Origin: Zestosphaera sp.
GTDB taxonomy: Archaea > Thermoproteota > Thermoprotei_A > Sulfolobales > NBVN01
Direction of reading: 5' to 3'
Assembly (NCBI GenBank): GCA_038843015.1
Contig: JAWBSH010000002.1
Coordinates: 62,001 to 126,000, forward strand
DNA: 64,000 bases
The notes below the pieces were generated by a model. The model did not search any database. It saw nothing but the letters and a program-made list of their open reading frames with translations, and was not told where the DNA came from. The translations under genes and the position numbers were made by a program. Of the stretch, positions 34,035 through 41,312 are shown piece by piece; the first letter of the stretch is position 1; each line of letters opens with the position of its first letter.

Positions 34035-34130
34035 TACAATACCCCAAAATATGATTTTAGGGGAGGTATTTATGTATAGCTTCAAAAACTTTCTTTATCT
34101 TCAAGTTTAAAACAGTGCGCACGTTATAGC

Positions 34131-34586
34131 TTATTTGAGTGCTGTCTTAGCTACTGCCTCTATTATCTTGACGTAGCCCGTACACCTGCATAAGTTGCCT
34201 TCCAAGCTCTTCTTTACATCTTCTAAGGACTTGATTTTCTGCTTACTTATGGCAGCATAAGCCGTGAGTAGGAAGCCCGGCGTACAGAAACCACACTGTA
34301 TCGCGCCTTCATCAACGAAGTTATTAACGAGTTCTCTGAATTTCGGGTCTTTCTCTAGTCCCTCAACCGTGACTACCTCTGCTCCCTCAACTTGCGGCGT
34401 TAAAATTAGGCAGGAAGTTACAGGGTTGCCGTCGAGTAGGACTGTGCACGTCCCGCACTCTCCCCGTTCACAACCCCTCTTAACGCTTCTCACACCTAGT
34501 TTTAGACGTAAAGTATCAAGAAGGATTTCATTAGGACTCACATCAACCTCAACTTCTTTCCCGTTTAGCTTGAACTTTACTATCAT
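34131..34586 (-). CDS. Molybdenum hydroxylase small subunit, 2x[2Fe-2S] (copy 1)
   Basis: A 151-residue CoxS/XdhC-type subunit passing electrons between pterin and FAD. The N-terminal plant-type 2Fe-2S cysteines are CERGECGTC plus a later C (SC), and the C-terminal helical domain has CGFCTPG and CRCTGY. It overlaps the FAD-subunit stop by one base on the minus strand (order large-FAD-small in transcription), forming the heterotrimer operon 37834 to 34131. Confidence 0.93.
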   Translation of the reverse strand: MIVKFKLNGKEVEVDVSPNEILLDTLRLKLGVRSVKRGCERGECGTCTVLLDGNPVTSCLILTPQVEGAEVVTVEGLEKDPKFRELVNNFVDEGAIQCGFCTPGFLLTAYAAISKQKIKSLEDVKKSLEGNLCRCTGYVKIIEAVAKTALK

Positions 34587-35476
34587 TATTTACTCACCCC
34601 CTCTAAACCAGCTCTTTCTAGAGCCTTCAGTAGAGCGTCTTTAACTAAAACTCTAGAAATGTGTTTTCTGTATTCTGCTGAAGCTCTAACATCACTTATC
34701 GGCGAGATGTCGTTCAACACAAGCTCTGACGCCTCCTCAATGACGTCACTTCTCACCTCCTTTCCTTTTAGGAAGGACTCAACACTCCTAGCTCTAACCG
34801 GTGTCGGAGCAACAGCGTTTAAAGCTATCCTCACATCTTCAATTCTCTTATTCCTTATTTTAAGGACTGCAGCTATAGCTACTACAGAAAGTGTGAAGGA
34901 ATTCCTCCTACCTACCTTAACGTAAGAATAAGACCTAGCGAAGTCAGCATCGTAAGGCACTACTATCTCATGAAGTAGCTCAGTCTTGTACATTACGGTC
35001 TTCCTAGGTCCTGTGAAGAATTCTGTTATTGGTATTTCTCTTGTTCCTTCTATGCTTGTTAGTTTTATTTTTGCTTCGTGTACTAGGAGTGGTGGTGCTG
35101 AGTCAGCAGCAGGAGAAGCATTACACAAATTACCACCAACAGTAGCCATATTCCTAATCTGCCAGGAACCCAGCATCGAGGCCGCTTCAGCAAGAACCGG
35201 CAGCTTCTCTCTAATGACTGGAGACTCAACAATATCCTGCATTCTGGTTAGTGCGCCTATCCTGACCTTATCGCCTTCGTCAACTATGTATCTCAGGCTC
35301 TTAATTCCTGAGATATCTACTATTGTTTTTGGCTTATACCTACCAATCTTCAAGTCCACTACTAAGTCCGTCCCTCCTGCTAATACTTTAACGTCTTCCT
35401 TCCTGCTCAAGAGTCTTAAAGCTTCATCAAGTTCTGAAACACGCACATACTCTATCTCAGGTATCTTGTAGAACAC
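34586..35476 (-). CDS. Molybdenum hydroxylase FAD subunit (copy 1)
   Basis: A 296-residue CoxM-type flavoprotein. The FAD loops are KVLAGGTDLVVDLK and ATVGGNLCNASPAADSAPPL. A stretch of 156 bp inside the gene (35006-35161, about 52 residues including the second FAD loop) is identical to the copy-2 gene, whereas the rest of the two proteins differs widely. It lies between the large and small subunit genes of operon 1, with 6 bp to the former and a one-base overlap with the latter. Confidence 0.93.
   Translation of the reverse strand: MFYKIPEIEYVRVSELDEALRLLSRKEDVKVLAGGTDLVVDLKIGRYKPKTIVDISGIKSLRYIVDEGDKVRIGALTRMQDIVESPVIREKLPVLAEAASMLGSWQIRNMATVGGNLCNASPAADSAPPLLVHEAKIKLTSIEGTREIPITEFFTGPRKTVMYKTELLHEIVVPYDADFARSYSYVKVGRRNSFTLSVVAIAAVLKIRNKRIEDVRIALNAVAPTPVRARSVESFLKGKEVRSDVIEEASELVLNDISPISDVRASAEYRKHISRVLVKDALLKALERAGLEGVSK
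35006..35161. repeat. 156-bp identical repeat, copy A (see 40797-40952)
   Basis: By direct reading these 156 bases match 40797-40952 without a mismatch, in the same orientation. The repeat encodes the end of the FAD-binding domain of both CoxM-type genes (QIRNMATVGGNLCNASPA through EIPITEFFTGP). Flanking sequence diverges at once on both sides, while the proteins remain only moderately similar. This is the pattern of recent gene conversion. Confidence 0.9.
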
Positions 35477-35482
35477 GTGGCC

Positions 35483-37834
35483 TCACCCCCTCACCACACC
35501 TAAGAACTTAAGCACATTCTCAGGCGTCAGAGGTAATCTAGTTATGTTCACCCCCAACGCGTTGGCCACCGCATTAGAGAGTGCGGCAGGCATAGGTATC
35601 AAGGCCATCTCACCAACACCCTTAGCCCCGAAAGGACCGTACTTAAAGACATCCTCTACGTAAACAGGCTTAGCTATCTCAGGAACATCTCTTATTGTTG
35701 GTATGACGTAGTCTGTTAAGTCAGGGTTTAATATCTTGCCTTTCTCGTCAAATACTAGATGCTCCATCAGGACGTAACCCATGCCCTGAACAATAGCACC
35801 CTCAACCTGTCCCTCAACTTGTTGCGGATTTATTATTCTTCCGGCGGCTAAAGCAGGCCATACCTTAAGCACCTTGACTTGCCCAGTCCAAGTATCTACC
35901 TCTACCTCACTTATTACTGTGATATAACTGTATGCTGGGTAAGCAAACCCCTGACCAACTGTGTCATCAAATTTACCTTTAGGTAAGAAGAAATATCCGG
36001 TTGCACTTAATTCAACTCCTCTAGACATTGCTTCCTTAATGAGGTCTTTCCAACTCACGTATCTTGAGGGGTCGCTCTTAACCAGAGCTTTTTCGTCTTT
36101 TAATACTACTTCCTCAGGACTCACGTTAAGCATGCTAGCCGCGAGAGAAACCAACCTCTCTCTAAGTTTCGCTGCCGCTACTAAAACCCCTATACCACCG
36201 ATACTTGTTCCTCTTGAGGCGTGCGTAGCTCCAGAGTCGGGAGCGTCAGTACTTCCGAAAATCACCTTGACATGGTCTGGCGAGACACCGAGCAATTCGC
36301 AAACTATTTGTACATGTGATGAGGTAGGAGATCCCTGACCAATCTCGGTGATTCCAGTATACATAGTTACAGACCCGTCTTTCTCTATCTTAATGTAAGA
36401 GTTAGACCAATCCGGAACTCCCCTAGAGGTGCTTATGCCATGCCACGCAACACCTATACCTATGCCTCTCTTAAACCTGCCGCTCATCTCGTTAAATTTC
36501 TTGTATTCCTCATATTTCTTTCTCCACTCCGATATCTCAGCTAATTTTCTTATGGCATCACCTACCCCGACAGAATGGTCGAGGAGCTGGCCCGTAACTG
36601 TGTACTTGCCTGGCTCTAAGATGTTCTTTAGTCTGAACTCTACGGGGTCCATACCTAGCTTCTCAGCCAACTGATCCATCTGTCTTTCAACGGCGAACTG
36701 GATTGACGCATTACCAAAAGCTCTGAAAGAACCTTCATAAACCTTATTAGTGTAGACAGCATATCCATCTACCTTGGCGTTAGGCACTTCATAAGGACCT
36801 GAAGAGTGCATCGTAGCTCTCCACAATATGAAGGGCGACCTATTAGCGTACGCGCCCGTATCATGTATTATCGTCACATCAATCGCTTGCAGCTTACCAT
36901 CACTGCTGGCGCCACTCTTATACTTTATTATTGCTGCTTCTCTTTTCGGATGAATAATTATTGATTCTTCCCTGCTATACAGGACGAACGCGGGCTTCTT
37001 AGTTAAGTAAGCTACTAGACCTGCCTTAGCAGCCGCTAAAGGACCCTCGTCATCTTTACCTCCGAAGCCTCCCCCAACGTAAGGAACTATTATCTTAACA
37101 TAGCTGGCAGGGACCCCGAGAATTTTAGCAGTTATGTCTCTTGCTAGATGCGGATATTGGATACCTCCTATGATCGTTATTCTCCCCTCCATATCAGGTA
37201 TAGCTAGTGCTGCTTCAGTCTCAAGATATATGTGGTCTTGATGATGTGTCCTGTACTCGTTTTCCACTATAATATCTGATTTACTGAAGCCCTCAACAAT
37301 ATCTCCTTTCCTAACTTTAGTTCTGAAAGCTATATTAGAACCCGCTTCATCATGTATCAGCACATCAGTCCTCTCCAGCGCCTCTAGAGGGTCTAGAATA
37401 TAGGGTAGTGGTTCGTAACTAACCTTAACTTCTTCAGCAGCCTTTAAAGCTTTATCGTAATCAGTTGCTGCAACAAGAGCTACTACCTCACCAACGTACC
37501 TAACCTTCCTTTCCGCAAGTAATGGCTGATCAGGTAACGCATAACCGACTTGATTAACTCCTGGAATGTCTCTAGCAGTAAACACTTGATTAACTCCTGG
37601 AATCTTTAAGGCATCAGTTACATCAATATTTTTAATAATTGCGTGAGGCTCAACACTAAGAACCTGCTTAATAAAGAGCGCCTCACTCATTAAGTAATCT
37701 TCCGTATACTTGGCAGTCCCTAAAGCCTTACTCAAGGCATCAACTCTGGACACCCTCTTCCCAACAACTACGAATTCTTTGGCTTCAAGCCACTTACTAA
37801 TAAGAGACTCTGGACCTACGTTGATGTGCGTCAT
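35483..37834 (-). CDS. Molybdenum hydroxylase large subunit (copy 1)
   Basis: A 783-residue molybdopterin subunit of the xanthine dehydrogenase/aldehyde oxidase family. GGGFGGKDDEGPLAAA, GSFRAFGNASIQFAVERQMD, TEIGQGSPTSSHVQI and GAKGVGEMALIPMPAALSNA are the Mo-cofactor segments; the last Glu (VGE) is the catalytic base. The active loop lacks the AYxCSFR signature of true CO dehydrogenase, so the substrate is probably an aldehyde or N-heterocycle. ATG 37834 after GGTTGG is chosen over TTG 37843. A 20-bp direct repeat lies near the N-terminus (37548-37567 and 37584-37603). Confidence 0.9.
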   Translation of the reverse strand: MTHINVGPESLISKWLEAKEFVVVGKRVSRVDALSKALGTAKYTEDYLMSEALFIKQVLSVEPHAIIKNIDVTDALKIPGVNQVFTARDIPGVNQVGYALPDQPLLAERKVRYVGEVVALVAATDYDKALKAAEEVKVSYEPLPYILDPLEALERTDVLIHDEAGSNIAFRTKVRKGDIVEGFSKSDIIVENEYRTHHQDHIYLETEAALAIPDMEGRITIIGGIQYPHLARDITAKILGVPASYVKIIVPYVGGGFGGKDDEGPLAAAKAGLVAYLTKKPAFVLYSREESIIIHPKREAAIIKYKSGASSDGKLQAIDVTIIHDTGAYANRSPFILWRATMHSSGPYEVPNAKVDGYAVYTNKVYEGSFRAFGNASIQFAVERQMDQLAEKLGMDPVEFRLKNILEPGKYTVTGQLLDHSVGVGDAIRKLAEISEWRKKYEEYKKFNEMSGRFKRGIGIGVAWHGISTSRGVPDWSNSYIKIEKDGSVTMYTGITEIGQGSPTSSHVQIVCELLGVSPDHVKVIFGSTDAPDSGATHASRGTSIGGIGVLVAAAKLRERLVSLAASMLNVSPEEVVLKDEKALVKSDPSRYVSWKDLIKEAMSRGVELSATGYFFLPKGKFDDTVGQGFAYPAYSYITVISEVEVDTWTGQVKVLKVWPALAAGRIINPQQVEGQVEGAIVQGMGYVLMEHLVFDEKGKILNPDLTDYVIPTIRDVPEIAKPVYVEDVFKYGPFGAKGVGEMALIPMPAALSNAVANALGVNITRLPLTPENVLKFLGVVRG

Positions 37835-37969
37835 GATATCCAACCAAGATTAACACAAGAGTAGATTAATAAATCTTATGTTAACTCGTCACAGAAAGAA
37901 AAATAGACCTTATGGAAGTCCTTCAACACCGATAATTACCTAGCGTCAGTGATGATGGATGAGGGTTGA

Positions 37970-39331
37970 CTACGTGGCACTCTTCTTAAGCCACAGGCCC
38001 CTCGGTTCGGTGTCTACTAATCGACTGTTTCTAACTATCACATTACCTCTTAACAAGACGTACTTTATCTCTCCCCGTAACTCCCAGCCTAAGTAAGGAG
38101 TGACTTTATGCTTGTATTGTAGCCACTCTTCAGTTACTAACGTTTTCCCGTTAGGATCTACCACAACTAGATCGCCGTCGCTGCCTATTCTTATCGCACC
38201 CTTACGCGGCCATAAACCGAAGTACTTAGCAGGATTTTCTGAAGCTAACTTAGGTATCGTAGTAAGCTGTATTAAGCCTCTTAAAGCCATGTCAAGAATC
38301 ACTGGGAAGAAAGTCTGAACGTTTGGAAAGCCTGCTGCTGCATCCCACACAGGCTTTAGCTTCTCTTCCCTAGCATGTGGTGCGTGGTCAGAACCTAAAG
38401 CACTTATTACGCCCTCATTAACAGCCCTAAGTAGGGATTCTCTATGCACGTTACTTCTTATTGGTGGATTAACCTTAATCAGAGTTCCATACTTCGAGTA
38501 ATCATCGCTACTGAAGGTCAAGTAGTGAGGACACGTCTCACCAGTCACGTTTATGCCCTCCCTTAACGCTTCTCTAAGCAACTCAACACTCTCCCTCGAC
38601 GACATATGAAGTATGTGTACTCTACCACCGGTTTTCTTAGACATCAGTATTAATTTCATGACAGCTAACTCCTCAGCTATGGGCGGTCTCGCGTCCTCAT
38701 GCGCTTGCGGGTCTACCCTGCCAGAACTCTTAACCTTATTAGTAAAGTGACTTACGAGCTGGTGATCTTCTGCATGGAAAGCTACAGTAATTCCAAGTCT
38801 CGATGCCTTGCTAAGTATCTCGTAAAGAGAGCCCTCACTCGGTGGCGGTATATTGCCTGTAGTAGGGCCTAGGAAGACCTTGAATCCCACGGCACCAGCA
38901 CCCATTAAGTCTTCAATTAAATGTGTGTTTGAGTCGTGCAATACTCCGTACAACGCGAAATCTACGTACGCCTTACTCTTAAGCAGTTCTGCCTTATTAA
39001 CTAACTTCTGTGGCTCATCTACTGGCGGCAAAGTATTAGGTTGCTCAATGACTGTCGTAACGCCGCCTACGGCAGCAGCCACAGTTCCATGCGTGAAATC
39101 ATCTTTATACTCTAACCCAGGCTCTCTCATGTGAACGTGCTCGTCAACAAGACCTGGAAAGACGAGTAACCCATTAACGTCAAGAACCTCATTAACACTC
39201 TCAGGACTTAAGTCCTTACCTAAAGCTACTATCTTACCTTCAACTATCTTTATATCAGCTCTGAGAATACCTTCAGGAGTTACTATTAAGCCACCTTTCA
39301 CTAACAGACTATCTTGATACGTACGAGACAC
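37970..39331 (-). CDS. Dihydroorotase-like cyclic amidohydrolase (PyrC/allantoinase family)
   Basis: A 453-residue metal-dependent cyclic amidase. FPGLVDEHVHMREPGLEYKD supplies the HxH metal pair and the substrate Arg; VGFKVFLGPT holds the carboxylated Lys; FHAEDH, HILHMS and ALGSDHAPH give the remaining ligands. REPG, QPNTLPPVD and HAPHAREEK look more like dihydroorotase, whereas the position between two molybdenum hydroxylase operons suggests allantoinase or a hydantoinase. With pyrD, pyrE and pyrF in the window, a PyrC role is quite possible. GTG 39331 follows GGTGATTTAA. Confidence 0.8.
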   Translation of the reverse strand: MSRTYQDSLLVKGGLIVTPEGILRADIKIVEGKIVALGKDLSPESVNEVLDVNGLLVFPGLVDEHVHMREPGLEYKDDFTHGTVAAAVGGVTTVIEQPNTLPPVDEPQKLVNKAELLKSKAYVDFALYGVLHDSNTHLIEDLMGAGAVGFKVFLGPTTGNIPPPSEGSLYEILSKASRLGITVAFHAEDHQLVSHFTNKVKSSGRVDPQAHEDARPPIAEELAVMKLILMSKKTGGRVHILHMSSRESVELLREALREGINVTGETCPHYLTFSSDDYSKYGTLIKVNPPIRSNVHRESLLRAVNEGVISALGSDHAPHAREEKLKPVWDAAAGFPNVQTFFPVILDMALRGLIQLTTIPKLASENPAKYFGLWPRKGAIRIGSDGDLVVVDPNGKTLVTEEWLQYKHKVTPYLGWELRGEIKYVLLRGNVIVRNSRLVDTEPRGLWLKKSAT

Positions 39332-39404
39332 TTAAATCACCACATTAAACTATTAAAGAACCTTTATTAAGATGTAGTCCTAAACAAGACTCTCCGGACT
39401 TCCC

Positions 39405-39848
39405 TTACGAAGCAATAATCTTATGTTCTCTAGGTCTCCTCACATACACCCTCGTCTTAATTAACCACAAACCAGCTATAACAGCCACTAAAGAAATAGA
39501 ACTAATTAACAAGTCAATCGTAGTTTTTGAGATGACAGATATGTATATTTCTCGAATAGCTATTACCACAGCTGTTTCCATCAAAACTATTAAGTACTCC
39601 TCACCTCTAACAGCTAACACACTCCTCAAAAGCTCAGAAAATATGAAGAGTAGAAGTATATAATCAACTATAAGCTTCAACTCATTGATTGTCGAAGTAT
39701 AAGAGATTAAGGTTCCTAAGTCTCTCACCAAATAATACGTTGTTACTGCTATCATGATCCCTAACGCTACTAAAATCACTACGTCAATAACGTACATTAT
39801 AATGTTTACGATTTTTCTAGCTCTCGCGTGTGTAGCTGAGAGACCCAT
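39405..39848 (-). CDS. PsiE-like membrane protein
   Basis: A 147-residue protein with four predicted helices. The block DYILLLFIFSELLRSVLAVR and the following MEtAvVIAIREIYI segment match the phosphate-starvation-inducible E (PsiE) family. The function of the family is unknown. It lies between the amidohydrolase and the second hydroxylase operon on the same strand but with gaps of 73 bp on both sides, so it may be independent. Confidence 0.7.
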   Translation of the reverse strand: MGLSATHARARKIVNIIMYVIDVVILVALGIMIAVTTYYLVRDLGTLISYTSTINELKLIVDYILLLFIFSELLRSVLAVRGEEYLIVLMETAVVIAIREIYISVISKTTIDLLISSISLVAVIAGLWLIKTRVYVRRPREHKIIAS

Positions 39849-39921
39849 TAACCCACCTTAAGATATTACTCACTTTGTTTAAATAAAAATTGCGTTTGTT
39901 GTAGTAGGTTGTCACGACTTA

Positions 39922-40398
39922 CTATCTGGTTTTAGAAGTCTTTAATTCACTAGCTTTTTTAACCGCCTTAATTATGTTGACGTATCCTGTACACCTGCAG
40001 AGATTGCCTCTCAAGAATTCTTTGATCTCCTCCTCAGTAGGTTTCTGATTAATCCTCAGTAAGTACTCACTCATTATTATGAAGCCAGGTATGCAGTAGC
40101 CACACTGTATCGCGCCTTCTTCTACGAAGGCTTCTTGAACCTCGCTTAACTCATCACCTCTAGAGATACCCTCAACGGTCGTTATTTCCTTACCGTTAGC
40201 GTCTACTGCTAAGGTCAAACACGAGAGTATAGGTTCCCCGTCAAGCAATACTGTGCAGGCACCGCACTCTCCTATGCCACAGACGTACTTAGTACCCGTC
40301 AGCTTTAATTTATCTCTCAACACGTTTATCAGTAATTCGTTAGGTTTAACATCTAATGTTATAGGCTCGCCATTGACTCTGAAAGTGATTTTCACCAT
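39922..40398 (-). CDS. Molybdenum hydroxylase small subunit, 2x[2Fe-2S] (copy 2)
   Basis: A 158-residue CoxS-type subunit with CGIGECGAC and a later Cys for the first cluster and CGYCIPG plus CRCTGY for the second. It follows the FAD subunit after 5 bp. It differs from copy 1 in most positions, so the two operons are old paralogues, not a fresh duplication. Confidence 0.93.
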   Translation of the reverse strand: MVKITFRVNGEPITLDVKPNELLINVLRDKLKLTGTKYVCGIGECGACTVLLDGEPILSCLTLAVDANGKEITTVEGISRGDELSEVQEAFVEEGAIQCGYCIPGFIIMSEYLLRINQKPTEEEIKEFLRGNLCRCTGYVNIIKAVKKASELKTSKTR

Positions 40399-40403
40399 TT
40401 AAG

Positions 40404-41312
40404 TCACCTCCTCACCCTCTCTAATGACTTAATGAGTGAGTCGTAAACCAAAACCTTCGAGACTTCTCTCCTATACCAGGCACTCCCCCTCACATCATCT
40501 ATAGGACTAATCTCACCAACTACTAAACTAGCTGCTTCTCTCAAGATCTCTTCATCAACTCTCCTACCGATTAATGCCGCCTCACATCTCTTAGCCCTGA
40601 CGGGGCGAGGAGCTACTGAACCTAGAGCTATCTTGACGTCTTTTATCATATTATCTTCTACCTCAACGTACGTTGCCGCACTAGCTATAGCTAAATCCAT
40701 AGCTACTCTGCTTACCTTAATGAAGGATGACTTCCCCCTCTTCCTAGGTATTATGATCTCGTGGAGTAGTTCGTAAGGCTTCATGACTGTCGTTCCAGGT
40801 CCTGTGAAGAATTCTGTTATTGGTATTTCTCTTGTTCCTTCTATGCTTGTTAGTTTTATTTTTGCTTCGTGTACTAGGAGTGGTGGTGCTGAGTCAGCAG
40901 CAGGAGAAGCATTACACAAATTACCACCAACAGTAGCCATATTCCTAATCTGTACACTACCCATAGACTTAACAGCATCGTACAACGCGGGCACTTCCTC
41001 TCTCACTGAGTCAGACTTTTCTAGGTCGCGCCACGTAGTCAAAGCTCCTATACGTATTGAGTCCTTATCTGTTTTTATGTACCTTAACTCCTTGATGCGC
41101 TTAATATTAATTATGTATTTGGGTTCAATAGCTCGGACCTTCATCTTAACTAGAAGATCAGTCCCTCCAGCAAGAATCCTCGCTTCATTACCGTAGGTTT
41201 TTAGTAGCTGGAGGGCTTCCTCAAGACTTTCTGGCTCAAAATACTGAAACTCAAAAGGTATTATCTTAGTGTTTCTCAGAGTGATTGGGACTGGCCTTAC
41301 CTCACGACTCAT
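40404..41312 (-). CDS. Molybdenum hydroxylase FAD subunit (copy 2)
   Basis: A 302-residue CoxM-type flavoprotein with RILAGGTDLLVKMK and the ATVGGNLCNASPAADSAPPL loop. Bases 40797-40952 are identical to copy 1 at 35006-35161. Outside that block, for example LKTYGNEARILAGG against LSRKEDVKVLAGG, the proteins are clearly different. ATG 41312 overlaps the end of the large-subunit gene by 4 bp. Confidence 0.93.
   Translation of the reverse strand: MSREVRPVPITLRNTKIIPFEFQYFEPESLEEALQLLKTYGNEARILAGGTDLLVKMKVRAIEPKYIINIKRIKELRYIKTDKDSIRIGALTTWRDLEKSDSVREEVPALYDAVKSMGSVQIRNMATVGGNLCNASPAADSAPPLLVHEAKIKLTSIEGTREIPITEFFTGPGTTVMKPYELLHEIIIPRKRGKSSFIKVSRVAMDLAIASAATYVEVEDNMIKDVKIALGSVAPRPVRAKRCEAALIGRRVDEEILREAASLVVGEISPIDDVRGSAWYRREVSKVLVYDSLIKSLERVRR
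40797..40952. repeat. 156-bp identical repeat, copy B (see 35006-35161)
   Basis: Second member of the perfect 156-bp repeat, 5791 bp downstream of copy A in the same orientation. Both ends stop abruptly: just before AGGTCCTGTG on the left and just after CCTAATCTG on the right. A same-strand repeat this long could also recombine and delete the DNA between, removing one hybrid operon's worth of sequence. Confidence 0.9.

Noticed and set aside
37948-37975. GTGATGATGGATGA, a C-box-like start of a C/D sRNA
   Set aside because: No CTGA box follows at guide distance on either strand, and it overlaps the end of the amidohydrolase gene region.
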